Below, one piece after another: positions 35,007-43,791 of a stretch of DNA of 64,000 nucleotides; the stretch's first letter is position 1; each line of letters begins with the position of its first letter. The notes under the pieces are model-generated. The model had not been told where the DNA came from. It did no database searches and was given only the letters and a program-made list of their open reading frames with translations. Origin of the DNA: Bacteroidales bacterium (lineage in GTDB: Bacteria > Bacteroidota > Bacteroidia > Bacteroidales > Lentimicrobiaceae). Where the stretch lies: assembly GCA_016788045.1 (NCBI GenBank), contig JAEUTG010000028.1:119396-183395 (forward strand), written 5' to 3'. The translations under genes were made by a program, and so were the position numbers.

Positions 35007-37331
35007 CTAGAACGGGCGTTTGTTGAATATAAGGTAACCGAATTTAAGGAAAAAAGAAAAGGGTTCCATTTCTCCGTGAAAGTAATTCAGGCTGAGGCTC
35101 ACCGGGCCCACCGGGCTGAAATAAACCAGGGCTGAAGTGCCCATAGGCCAGAGTTTGACTTCAGGTGCCCGCACGGCAAGTTTAGTCAGCGGAGTCTGTT
35201 CTATTCCATTAACCGGCATAAAAAGGTATCCTTCGATTCTGAAATCGATGTTCTTTCTCAACATGATCACATTTTTAGATCCGACAGCCAGATACTTATT
35301 GGCCCTGAACTGAGGCAAGAACCTCGTCCGGCTTTCGGGCACAGGCTGGAATGCAGCAGCCGATAAAATACTGGATGAGTAATTGCTGAAATAATTCTGT
35401 GTTGAGTAATGAACCTGGGAATAAAAACCCAGTTTCAGGAAGGAGATTTTCTTGAAATAGTTCTCGTAGGTCAACGCAGCCTGAAACCATGAATGCCGCC
35501 TGGAAATTTCTTCATGAACAAGGGCAGTACTACCCGGACGATACTCTTCCTCACCAAAAACAAGGTAGCTCTCAAATGCGAGGCGCGTACCGCTGCTGGG
35601 ATACTCTTTCCGGTTAAGGTTGTTAAATTCAAGCAGCAGACCGGGAGAATAGAACTGGAATGTTGTTCTGTCGAGGGTGTCGGACCTGGCATAGCTGTTG
35701 GTCTGATAATAATCATCGCGGTTTGCCCCTGATTGAAACTCGAATGCCAGGATGCCATCGTTGGTTATCGGAAATCCAGCAGAGAAGGTGAGATAATTAT
35801 CCCGTTCAATCAGAAAAAACGGATCATCATCCTCAAAGAAATAGGTGTTAGTTTTAAAAAAGTTGAATTTATTAAAAATATACTGCCCCCTGAGGAAAAA
35901 TGGAACGATTGTCGGGAAGTCAATGCGCCCTTCAATCATCCCTGAATTGTAAAATCTTCCGAAATAGGCATTTGCCTGCACCCTCATCGAATTCCGGTTC
36001 CAGTTATCGTACTGAAACTTCAGAAAAAGTTCATTCACAGCACTGGATGTAACCGCCCCTCCGACAGAAGCGAGTAACTGATTCTGGCTCCTGATATCAA
36101 GCATCAGGTCGTAATAACCTGACTCTTTGTTAAATAAAAGTTTGGGATATATCTGTTCGATCTTACCTTCCGACAACAACTTAAAGTACTCCGGTTCAAT
36201 CATCCCGAGAGTCAGATTTACCTTTTGCTGCATCCTGTCATTCTGCATCGATTTAAAAGCATTCTTCCTCAGCACGCGGTTAACATTTTCGAACTGACCA
36301 CTTTTAAGACCAGTTACATGAAAGTTGCCGATGTTAAGCGGCGGACACCGCTTTTTAAAGGCTTCCCTCTTTGCGGAAACCTCAGCGGATGTTCTCGTTT
36401 CAACGATGAATGAGCGTATCTCCGGAATCATTCTGCGCGCCGCCACATATCCGCTGTCGATAAACTCTTTCGTATTGCTGAAATCAATCACATTGACTTT
36501 CTTCAGATTGGGCTTGATAAGAACGCCATTATCGCACATTACGGAAAAATCGCTCTTGAGCATCAGCATATTCTGCAACTGGCTGATCACATTGTCCGGA
36601 TCAGGTTCAGCATAGTTGGCCGAAGCCTGACTCCCGATGATAATGTCAGGAAAGAACTCCTGAAACATCACATCTGAGGGAAAGTTGTTATACATCCCTC
36701 CGTCGAACAGCAGTCTTCCGTCGATGGTAATGGGTTTGAAATAAAACGGGAATGTCATAGAAGCCCTGATTGAACTCCCGAGGTCGCCATGTTTAAGAAC
36801 CACCGACTCGGTGCGGGCGATGTCTGAAGCAAGGCATCTGAATGGCACCATCAGACTGTCGAAATCATAGTCAGCAGCTGCACTGGCCCCGGAGAAAATC
36901 TTCATGAACTGAAAATCCATCAGCATCGGAGATACAATGTTGGTGGGAAGACTGGGTGAAAACAGGGAATCTATCCTGAAGCGAAAATCGGCCCAGGTGG
37001 CATCCGGCCTGGGTCGTTTAAAGAAGTAGGTATATTTTTCATCGATTTTCCCGGAAACCCAAAACAAGAAATCGTCGGAGGCCAGCAAGGCTTCCATTTC
37101 ATCAGGTGAATAGCCCGATGCATACAAACCTCCGATAATGGCACCCATGGATGTCCCGGTTATGTAGTCAATGGGAATGCCTTCTTCTTCCAGTGCCCTG
37201 ATAACACCAATATGGGCTACCCCTTTCGATCCGCCCCCACTCAGCACCAACCCTACCGTCTGGGCATTGAGATGCAGTGCCCCGAAAAACAACAAAGCAA
37301 CAACAACTGAACAAACAGAATTGACCTTCAT
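35007..37331 (-). CDS. Patatin-like phospholipase fused to POTRA and outer-membrane barrel (type Vd/PlpD-like)
   Basis: A 774-residue protein with a signal peptide (to about residue 23, LNAQT). The patatin domain has the oxyanion loop LSGGGSKGVAH, nucleophile GTSMGA (Ser near residue 62) and catalytic Asp in DGGMYNN. A POTRA-like segment (about 330-400, FHVTGLKSGQFENV) leads to a C-terminal BamA/TamA-like barrel ending FLKFGYLIFNKRPF. This order matches PlpD-type autotransporters. Here the lipase is expected in the periplasm or at the cell surface. Start ATG with a signal peptide is unambiguous. Confidence 0.9.
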   Translation of the reverse strand: MKVNSVCSVVVALLFFGALHLNAQTVGLVLSGGGSKGVAHIGVIRALEEEGIPIDYITGTSMGAIIGGLYASGYSPDEMEALLASDDFLFWVSGKIDEKYTYFFKRPRPDATWADFRFRIDSLFSPSLPTNIVSPMLMDFQFMKIFSGASAAADYDFDSLMVPFRCLASDIARTESVVLKHGDLGSSIRASMTFPFYFKPITIDGRLLFDGGMYNNFPSDVMFQEFFPDIIIGSQASANYAEPDPDNVISQLQNMLMLKSDFSVMCDNGVLIKPNLKKVNVIDFSNTKEFIDSGYVAARRMIPEIRSFIVETRTSAEVSAKREAFKKRCPPLNIGNFHVTGLKSGQFENVNRVLRKNAFKSMQNDRMQQKVNLTLGMIEPEYFKLLSEGKIEQIYPKLLFNKESGYYDLMLDIRSQNQLLASVGGAVTSSAVNELFLKFQYDNWNRNSMRVQANAYFGRFYNSGMIEGRIDFPTIVPFFLRGQYIFNKFNFFKTNTYFFEDDDPFFLIERDNYLTFSAGFPITNDGILAFEFQSGANRDDYYQTNSYARSDTLDRTTFQFYSPGLLLEFNNLNRKEYPSSGTRLAFESYLVFGEEEYRPGSTALVHEEISRRHSWFQAALTYENYFKKISFLKLGFYSQVHYSTQNYFSNYSSSILSAAAFQPVPESRTRFLPQFRANKYLAVGSKNVIMLRKNIDFRIEGYLFMPVNGIEQTPLTKLAVRAPEVKLWPMGTSALVYFSPVGPVSLSLNYFHGEMEPFSFFLKFGYLIFNKRPF

Positions 37332-37489
37332 TTATTAAATGTCACGTTTTCAATCCAATACAATCAGAACCCCAATATTCTATCCTGGCATAAAATTAAG
37401 CAATCACCAAAGAATGGAGGAATAATTCATCACAAATAATCACAAAGTGAATTCTGTCGTTGCTGCTGGTCCGGGTTTCCCGGAAAGGA

Positions 37490-37526
37490 CATAAAAAGAA
37501 GGGCGATATAGAAAACCATATCGCCC
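37490..37526 (-). terminator. Terminator of the transsulfuration operon
   Basis: Stem GGGCGATAT with ATATCGCCC (9 bp, 8-nt loop), followed on the minus strand by TTCTTTTT. It is 21 nt after the stop codon. Confidence 0.88.
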
Positions 37527-37546
37527 CTGCAAAATGGTTGAATGGA

Positions 37547-38731
37547 TTAAACAAGAGCCAGACCCTGTTCCAGGTCGGAAATCAGGTCATCCACATCTTC
37601 AATTCCCACAGAATACCTGACAAGTCCGTCGGTAATCCCTGCTTTTTTCTTGGCTTCGGCCGATACTTTGGAATGGGTCATTGATGCAGGATGCTGAATG
37701 AGTGTTTCTACCCCACCGAGTGATACGGCCAGAATGGCCAGTTTAACATTGTCCATCAGTATCTTGCCGGCTTCAAATCCGCCCTTTAGTTCGAAACTGA
37801 TCATCGAACCGTAACCAGACATCTGCTTTGAAGCCAGTTCGTGCTGGGGATGAGAAGGCAGTCCCGGATACCTGACCCAGGCAACTTTCGGATGATTCTC
37901 GAGGTAGACAGCCACTTTTGCGGCACTAAGCTGTGAACGTTCTATCCTGATTCCCAATGTTTTGATTCCCCTGATAACCATATAGGCCTGATGAGGATCC
38001 ATGTTGCAACCCAGGGTTACCATCATACTCCTGAGCCTGGCTCCCAGCGATTTGTCGCGTGTGAGAATGATTCCGGCCACTATGTCAGCGTGACCATTAA
38101 GAAACTTCGTCATTGAGTGAAAAACCACATCGGCTCCCATTTCGAGCGGGCGCTGAAGATAGGGGCTGCAAAAGGTGTTGTCGACAACCAGAACCATGTT
38201 GTTTGCATGAGCCAGTTCGGCACAGGCCCTGAGGTCAGTGATGTCCATGGTTGGATTGGCCGGTGTTTCCACATACAGCATCTTTGTATTGGGCTTAATG
38301 GCCGCTTTTATTTCGTCAAGGCTGGCCGTATTGACATAAGTCGACTCAACCCCGAACCTCGACCAGTGCTGTTCCATAACCACACGGGAAGGGCCATAGA
38401 CAGCCGCAGAACTGATCATATGATCGCCCCTGGAAAGCAGTGCCATATAAATGGTGTTTACAGCAGCCATTCCGGAGGAGGTCGCGATTCCGTCCGTACC
38501 TGATTCAAGATCGGCTACCAGGGTTTCCAGTGCATGAATGGTCGGATTCCCGATCCGGGTGTATATGTATCCATCATCTTCGCCAGAAAAGCATTTAGCT
38601 CCATGATCAGCATTCTCAAAGATAAATGTTGATGTCTGATAAATGGGAACAGTTGCACTTCCCAGAGGATTTTCAAATTCTCCGGCATGAATCAGTCTTG
38701 AATTGATGCCGAGTTTATTTCCATGTTTCAT
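37547..38731 (-). CDS. PLP-dependent transsulfuration enzyme (methionine gamma-lyase / cystathionine gamma-lyase-like)
   Basis: 394 residues from ATG 38731 (MKHGNKLGINS). The frame runs 36 codons upstream into the VOC gene's end. Cys/Met-metabolism PLP family motifs are IYQTSTFIF, ATSSGMAAVNT, and HSMTKFLNGHAD carrying the PLP lysine. It would cleave or exchange at the gamma carbon of methionine, cystathionine or homocysteine. The position of the methionine-lyase-specific Cys (YGC in Pseudomonas) reads YGP here, so a strict MGL call is unsafe. Probably co-transcribed with VOC and DUF134 upstream. Confidence 0.88.
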   Translation of the reverse strand: MKHGNKLGINSRLIHAGEFENPLGSATVPIYQTSTFIFENADHGAKCFSGEDDGYIYTRIGNPTIHALETLVADLESGTDGIATSSGMAAVNTIYMALLSRGDHMISSAAVYGPSRVVMEQHWSRFGVESTYVNTASLDEIKAAIKPNTKMLYVETPANPTMDITDLRACAELAHANNMVLVVDNTFCSPYLQRPLEMGADVVFHSMTKFLNGHADIVAGIILTRDKSLGARLRSMMVTLGCNMDPHQAYMVIRGIKTLGIRIERSQLSAAKVAVYLENHPKVAWVRYPGLPSHPQHELASKQMSGYGSMISFELKGGFEAGKILMDNVKLAILAVSLGGVETLIQHPASMTHSKVSAEAKKKAGITDGLVRYSVGIEDVDDLISDLEQGLALV

Positions 38732-38783
38732 TGAATATGTTTTTTTGTTAACTGAAATTTTGCTGGGTATTTGCCTGATTGCC

Positions 38784-39176
38784 TTACTGAATGCGCTTGA
38801 GTTCAAAAATATTGTTACTGCCATCACGGATAAAGACAACCTCTCCGGATGCCCTTTTTGCTCTTACCACCCTGAAACCCGACTCTTCTGCCTGCCTGCT
38901 AACGGTGTCAGTGTCATGATACGTAAGGCAAACGTGGGTTAATGCTGTATTTTCGGTAAAGGGAACCCTGAAAAGCTCCATTTTCAGCTCATCCTTTACC
39001 ATAACGATCACAGGCAATTCAATAAACAAGCCGAAAATCTTCCAGGCAGTTTCACTATCCAGGGTAAACCTGTATTTTTCGGTAAAGCCCAGAATCCGTG
39101 AGTAAAAAATATCCGGATCGGTTTCAACACTGAACGGAAGTGCAATATGGTTAAGAATTGTTGCTGCGCTATCCAT
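38784..39176 (-). CDS. VOC-superfamily (glyoxalase-like) protein
   Basis: A 130-residue protein with ILNHIALPFSVETDPDIFYS, the first His of the VOC metal site, and a C-terminal GSNNIFELKRI with the last Glu. Single-domain VOC proteins dimerise to make a metal site. Substrate unknown. It is 10 nt after the DUF134 gene and 52 nt before the transsulfuration gene, so the three read as one operon. Confidence 0.78.
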   Translation of the reverse strand: MDSAATILNHIALPFSVETDPDIFYSRILGFTEKYRFTLDSETAWKIFGLFIELPVIVMVKDELKMELFRVPFTENTALTHVCLTYHDTDTVSRQAEESGFRVVRAKRASGEVVFIRDGSNNIFELKRIQ

Positions 39177-39186
39177 TTGACGAGCT

Positions 39187-39777
39187 TTATGAGTTCACCC
39201 CGAACGGGTGATGTTCTCTGATCATCGCCGATCCGCAATGGGTACAGATGAGACTGCGGCAGGGAATCCCGGCCTGATGAGAAATTCTCAATCCGCAGCG
39301 CGGACAAAGACAATACCCGGTCTGATGCACTGCTGGGCGTGGAAGCAGGTCGCTGTTTATCACATTTGTTTTCCTGCTTACGTCCACGATATCAGCACTC
39401 CGGCATACCGGACAATCACCCGACTTCTTCTGATTTTCCGGAAGACAGAAAGCAGTGTTACACGATTTACATTTAAACCATGATTCATTGAAAGATACAT
39501 TTCCTCCTTCAATGGTAATGGACAAGCCTTCCACCAAGGCTCTGGAGAGTTTCTGTCTGGCCTGATCATAAATTCTTGAAAAGGTGGGCCTTGACACTTC
39601 CATCCGGTCAGCAGCATCCTGTTGTGATATCCCTTCATAGTCTGAAAGGCGCAAAGCTTCGTACTCTTCGAACAACAGGGTAACATTGCCAGCTGTTCCG
39701 GAAGATGTTCCAAAAGGCATAAAACCACTGGCTATCGGTGGCCTGTGAATCCGTCTGCTTCGCTTAGGTCGTGGCAT
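39187..39777 (-). CDS. DUF134 helix-turn-helix protein with Cys-rich zinc-ribbon tail
   Basis: 196 residues. The N-terminus MPRPKRSRRI plus EEYEALRLSDYEGISQQD is the DUF134 (sigma-70 region 4-like) HTH. SRPTFSRIYDQARQKL forms the recognition helix. The C-terminal half has CKSCNTAFCLPENQ, CPVCRSADIV, CLCPRCGLRI and CTHCGSAM, which are Cys pairs fitting two zinc ribbons or a metal-sensing site. Usual DUF134 proteins are about 100 residues, so this one is extended. It may regulate the operon it heads, which is inference. Confidence 0.85.
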   Translation of the reverse strand: MPRPKRSRRIHRPPIASGFMPFGTSSGTAGNVTLLFEEYEALRLSDYEGISQQDAADRMEVSRPTFSRIYDQARQKLSRALVEGLSITIEGGNVSFNESWFKCKSCNTAFCLPENQKKSGDCPVCRSADIVDVSRKTNVINSDLLPRPAVHQTGYCLCPRCGLRISHQAGIPCRSLICTHCGSAMIREHHPFGVNS

Positions 39778-39836
39778 TAAGATACTTGCTTGTCTGCCGC
39801 CAAAATTATGAACATTTGTTCAAAAAACCTTACTTT

Positions 39837-40439
39837 CTATTTATTCTTTTTCAGTTTGTACGACAGACTATCAAAAAGGGTTCCTTCTCTTTTCTTTTTA
39901 AAAATACCTTCGTTGATGGCTTTTACATCTTCAATGGTATAAAATGCATTCGGATTAAACTGGTTGATGATGGAAACCACATGTTCCACATCTTTGCGTT
40001 TGATGATACTGAAGACAATATTCACTTTTCCCATGGCTCCTTCGGCTTCCACCGAAGTAACGCCGTAATTCTGCTGCCTCAGGTAGGCAATCAGTTCACT
40101 GGTATCTTTTCGCGGGATGATACGGACCAGTACATTTCCGATTGACAGCTTCTCTTCCAGCACCATACCGATATAATTCCCCATGGCAAACCCTCCCCCA
40201 TAAGCAACATAGCACAGTACATTATCCAGGTGTTTCATAATCTGGCCAACGGCAAGCAACCAGATGATAACTTCAAAGAAACCCAGAAACGGCGCCAGCC
40301 CTTTTTGCCCTTTTGAAAGGAAAATCAACCTGAGTGTCCCTATGGTCTGATCACTGATCCTTGCCAGAAATATGAGCAAAGGGAGAATTACCCAGGTAAA
40401 CAGGGGCGAATCCTGAACAAACAAACCTGATAAGTCCAT
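39837..40439 (-). CDS. UPF0316/DUF2179 membrane protein
   Basis: 200 residues from ATG 40439 (MDLSGLFVQDS), preferred because a perfect -7 box lies just upstream. Three predicted membrane segments, with ISDQTIGTLRLIFLSKGQKG and YGGGFAMGNYIGM, match UPF0316. A C-terminal DUF2179 cytoplasmic domain follows (VRIIPRKDTSELIAYLR, IIKRKDVEHVVSIIN). DUF2179 is a ligand-binding-like fold of unknown function. Transcription is independent of the DUF134 operon. Confidence 0.85.
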   Translation of the reverse strand: MDLSGLFVQDSPLFTWVILPLLIFLARISDQTIGTLRLIFLSKGQKGLAPFLGFFEVIIWLLAVGQIMKHLDNVLCYVAYGGGFAMGNYIGMVLEEKLSIGNVLVRIIPRKDTSELIAYLRQQNYGVTSVEAEGAMGKVNIVFSIIKRKDVEHVVSIINQFNPNAFYTIEDVKAINEGIFKKKREGTLFDSLSYKLKKNK

Positions 40440-40459
40440 ACAAACAGTTTTTAGTGACA

Positions 40460-40467
40460 CAAAGATA
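40460..40467 (-). promoter_or_regulatory. -7 box upstream of the DUF2179 gene
   Basis: The minus strand reads TATCTTTG, a perfect match, about 20 nt before the ATG. A -33 element is not clear. Confidence 0.52.
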
Positions 40468-40579
40468 CTTTAAAACTGCCTTTCCCGGTTGGTCAGGTTA
40501 CAAGGAATCCTTACCCATAGACGTGGCTTTGCGTTGCAAAGGGCACTGTATGCCCCGAACATTATAAGCCGCTTTTGTG

Positions 40580-40587
40580 TATTTTTG
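40580..40587 (+). promoter_or_regulatory. Candidate -7 box of the small membrane protein gene
   Basis: TATTTTTG, 38 nt upstream of the ATG at 40626. No -33 box at the expected distance. Confidence 0.35.
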
Positions 40588-40625
40588 AAAATCCGGCAAC
40601 AGCGGGCATTCAAAATAAAATCGTT

Positions 40626-40904
40626 ATGGAAAACAAAGACAGCAGGGAGATTTCAGTACCTACAGTTACAACGTGGCTCATCACACTCCTGATCAGCGCA
40701 ATACCGGTGATCAACCTGATCATGCTGTTTGTCTGGTCATTCAGCAAAAGTACAGATCCCGGAAGGAGAAACTGGGCCAAAGCCATGCTCATTCTGCTGG
40801 CACTGTTCCTGATTCTGGGAGTCGTTACGCTTTCCATCTTTGGAACGGTCATCTACAGTTTCCTCAATTCAGGCCCTGATTTTGTTGAAAATCCTGTCTA
40901 CTAA
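40626..40904 (+). CDS. Small two-TM membrane protein
   Basis: 92 residues from ATG 40626 (MENKDSREI). It has two hydrophobic spans (TTWLITLLISAIPVINLIML and AMLILLALFLILGVVTL) joined by a charged STDPGRRNWAK loop. The pattern is recurrent in Bacteroidota as a hypothetical protein. No domain or function is recognised. It sits 39 nt before the M1 peptidase gene and may share its transcript. Confidence 0.7.
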   Translation: MENKDSREISVPTVTTWLITLLISAIPVINLIMLFVWSFSKSTDPGRRNWAKAMLILLALFLILGVVTLSIFGTVIYSFLNSGPDFVENPVY

Positions 40905-40943
40905 GCCTTTCTGTATTGATTTCCCAGCGAGACACCCCGAACA

Positions 40944-43364
40944 ATGAAAAATAGAAAACACACCGCCATTCGCGGAATAACTGCCTTCTCCCTCCTGCTT
41001 CTGCTGTCGGGCTTTTCCGCCGTGCTCTCCCCCGTTAAAGCGCAGAACTCAACAAGTTGCCGATACGATGACCCGGCCAGTGAATTTGAGCACAAAGTAA
41101 TTCTGTTAAACCATCTTTCAGCAGAAATTTCCATTGACACGATTTCGAAGCGTGTCGACGGCTATGCAGAATTTCTCTACACTACGCTGAACCCTTCTAT
41201 TGATTCTGTTGTGTTGTATGCTCCCGGGATCATTCCTGTATATGCCTCGGTGAACGATTCAATGGCCGTAACCCGGATTGCAGGGTCAAACATTGTGATT
41301 AAATCAAGCAACCGCCACTGGCAAAAACAACCGGGAAAGCTGGTTATCAAATATTTCAGTATATCACCGGCAGAGTTGCATTTTGTGGGATGGGACGACA
41401 CTACCCGCCGCATGAGAAGGCAGATTTGGGCTCACCGGCCCTTCGGATGGATTCCTTTTCAGAATGACCGCCTCACGATTGACCTTAAGGTGAAGTTCAG
41501 CGAGGCTTATCAGGTGTATTCAAACGGCGAACGGATAGCTGCTGCTTCAAACAGTGGCAACACCAGAACATGGCACTACAGGATGAGCAAGCCCCATCCG
41601 TTTTTCTCCACGGCCCTGGTTATCGGGCACTACAGTTACAGGAACTTTTCAACCAAAGCCGGAACACCCCTTGAATACTGGCATTACCCCGATCAGGAAG
41701 ATCATTTTGAACCTACCTACCGCTATTCCGTGGAAATGTTCAGTTTTCTTGAAAAGGAGCTGGGGATCAGATACCCCTGGGCATTGTACCGTCAGGCTCC
41801 GGTAGCCGATTACCTTTACGGAGCCATGGAAACCACCACTGCCACCATTTTCGGCGATTATATGCACATAGATGAGCGCGGGTGGTGGGGCCGCAACTAC
41901 GTAAATGTGAACGTACACGAGCTCACCCACCAGTGGTTTGGCAACTACATCGCCCATGAACCGGCTTCTGATGTCTGGCTCACGGAGAGTCTGGCTACTT
42001 ACTATGCAAAGCTGTTCGAAAAGAGCATTTTCGGAAACGATTATTACGAAAAAGAAAAGCTTAGTGAACAGCGTAAAGCCCTGGCTCAGGCAGAAATCAA
42101 CGATCTCCCCTTGTCACATTCACAGGCCGGGGTAGCACGCTGGTATCAGAAGGGTTCTCTTGTACTGGACATGCTGCGTGAAGAAACGGGCGATTCACTG
42201 TTCAGAAAAGCCATGACCCACTACCTCAGAAAACATGCATACGGACAGGCCGGATCGCATGATTTCATCCGGGCATTCTATGAGGCGACAGGACTGCCGT
42301 TGAACTGGTTCTTCAATCAATGGCTTTTCACGGGTGGAGAGCCCCATTTCGAAGTATCTTACCATGATACAACGATTTCCCATCAGCAATTTATTGTGCT
42401 CATCGTTAAGCAGATTCAGCAGCAGAACTGCCAGACAGACTTTTTCAGGGTAAAAGTACCGGTAACCATCGGCTACACTGACGGAAGCACTACAGATCAC
42501 ATGATACGCTTAGACAGCCGCGACACAAGCCTCAGAATTCCAGCCCCCCCTGACAAGACGGTGAGTTACATTGTTTTTGATTCCGGCAACCACCTTCTGA
42601 AAAGACTGAGTTTTGAGCGGACACCCCAACAACTTGCAGCTGCAGCAACCGGGGCCCCGCTGGCTATCGACAGGTTTGAAGCCCTGAGTGCTTTGCGTGA
42701 AACCAGTGTAGATCTGAAGCGGGATGCCTTGCTGAAAGCTGCCGGCCTGGCTGAGAATGAGCTGATCTACACGGAAGTACTTTTTCAGTTGAAAGCTGAC
42801 AGCAGCCAGGCAGCCAGGAACTTTTTCCACGGCGCACTCCGGCATCCGGATGCGCTGATCAGGAGATCAGCTGTTACCAGCTACAGCCTGAGAACGCCAG
42901 CCGATACCAGCAGACTCACCCACTTGTTGTCAGATCCCGATTACATCAATGTTGAACTGGCCCTTCGGAAGCTTTGCTCCTATCTCCCTTCAGAGGCGGA
43001 ATACTGGCTATCGCTTACGCAGCAGGAAACAGGCTGGAGAGGGAAAAACATCCAGATTGCCTGGCTGGAGATTTCCGCAAGGCTTCATGGGAATATCCCG
43101 TCAGCGGAACTCCTCAATTATGTAAGCGGAACCTATGAATTTGAAACAAGGATCAACGCCATCAACGCACTGAGCCAGCTTAACTATATTGACCCCAACC
43201 ATGCGGTCAATCTTATCAGGGCAGCAAAGCACTGGAATCCGAAACTCTCCCGGCCTGCCAGAGAGGCAATCAGAAACTATTGCCTTGTACCCGGAAATCA
43301 ACAACTGATCACTGCTGCCTTAATATCAGAAAATACCAGTTTTGGTGAACTGGGCATGGAATAA
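40944..43364 (+). CDS. M1-family aminopeptidase with C-terminal HEAT-like region
   Basis: 806 residues with a signal-type N-terminus. The zinc site is HELTH (His325, His329), with the third ligand Glu348 in WLTESLATYY at the HExxH-x18-E spacing. The upstream substrate motif reads YGAMET, where most M1 enzymes have GAMEN. The C-terminal ~250 residues are helical repeats (RRSAVTSYSLR, INAINALSQL). It would trim N-terminal residues from peptides, probably outside the cytoplasm. Terminated or bounded by a hairpin shared with the convergent DUF3467 gene. Confidence 0.93.
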   Translation: MKNRKHTAIRGITAFSLLLLLSGFSAVLSPVKAQNSTSCRYDDPASEFEHKVILLNHLSAEISIDTISKRVDGYAEFLYTTLNPSIDSVVLYAPGIIPVYASVNDSMAVTRIAGSNIVIKSSNRHWQKQPGKLVIKYFSISPAELHFVGWDDTTRRMRRQIWAHRPFGWIPFQNDRLTIDLKVKFSEAYQVYSNGERIAAASNSGNTRTWHYRMSKPHPFFSTALVIGHYSYRNFSTKAGTPLEYWHYPDQEDHFEPTYRYSVEMFSFLEKELGIRYPWALYRQAPVADYLYGAMETTTATIFGDYMHIDERGWWGRNYVNVNVHELTHQWFGNYIAHEPASDVWLTESLATYYAKLFEKSIFGNDYYEKEKLSEQRKALAQAEINDLPLSHSQAGVARWYQKGSLVLDMLREETGDSLFRKAMTHYLRKHAYGQAGSHDFIRAFYEATGLPLNWFFNQWLFTGGEPHFEVSYHDTTISHQQFIVLIVKQIQQQNCQTDFFRVKVPVTIGYTDGSTTDHMIRLDSRDTSLRIPAPPDKTVSYIVFDSGNHLLKRLSFERTPQQLAAAATGAPLAIDRFEALSALRETSVDLKRDALLKAAGLAENELIYTEVLFQLKADSSQAARNFFHGALRHPDALIRRSAVTSYSLRTPADTSRLTHLLSDPDYINVELALRKLCSYLPSEAEYWLSLTQQETGWRGKNIQIAWLEISARLHGNIPSAELLNYVSGTYEFETRINAINALSQLNYIDPNHAVNLIRAAKHWNPKLSRPAREAIRNYCLVPGNQQLITAALISENTSFGELGME

Positions 43365-43397
43365 CAAAAAAGCCGGCTTCAGCGAAGAAGTCCGGCT
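43365..43397 (-). terminator. Terminator of DUF3467 gene
   Basis: Stem AGCCGG with CCGGCT plus inner CTTC with GAAG, followed on the minus strand by six T. It lies between convergent genes; the plus direction lacks a T tract. Confidence 0.78.
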
Positions 43398-43420
43398 CTT
43401 GTGCGGTGTGCGAATCCTTT

Positions 43421-43726
43421 TTACGCCTGTGCTGTGGGGCCTCCAAGTGAAAATGGCATATTCTGATCGCCTTCTTTGATGGTTCCGTGAATTGCTTCAA
43501 ACTTACCGATGTTTTCACGCAAAGCGCCCATCAGACGTTTGGCATGCTGAGGGGTAAGGATAATTCTGGATTTCACCTTTGCCTTGGGAACACCCGGCAT
43601 CATCTTGACAAAGTCGATGATGAATTCGGCGTTGGAGTGAGTGATGATGGCAAGATTTGAGTAGATACCTTCCGCCATTTCTTCGCTCAGCTCAATATTT
43701 ATCTGATTCTGTTTTAAATCGCTCAT
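43421..43726 (-). CDS. DUF3467 protein
   Basis: 101 residues, with QINIELSEEMAEGIYSNLAI, FIIDFVKMMPG and IILTPQHAKRLM, typical of DUF3467. This family sits next to rpoC in many Bacteroidota. Function is not known. It follows rpoC in the same orientation, but a strong terminator lies between (43746-43782), so read-through or a separate promoter is needed. Confidence 0.9.
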   Translation of the reverse strand: MSDLKQNQINIELSEEMAEGIYSNLAIITHSNAEFIIDFVKMMPGVPKAKVKSRIILTPQHAKRLMGALRENIGKFEAIHGTIKEGDQNMPFSLGGPTAQA

Positions 43727-43745
43727 CTTAATGGTATTTATAAAG

Positions 43746-43782
43746 TGAAAAAAGGGCGGAAGTTTCTTTATCCTCCGCCCTT
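43746..43782 (-). terminator. Terminator after rpoC
   Basis: Stem AAGGGCGGA with TCCGCCCTT (9 bp), followed on the minus strand by six T. It is 10 nt after the rpoC stop. Confidence 0.92.
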
Positions 43783-43791
43783 CAAATTTAT

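Noticed and set aside
38732..38839. N-terminal extension of the transsulfuration enzyme
   Set aside because: It overlaps the VOC gene's end and does not resemble the family; ATG 38731 is better.
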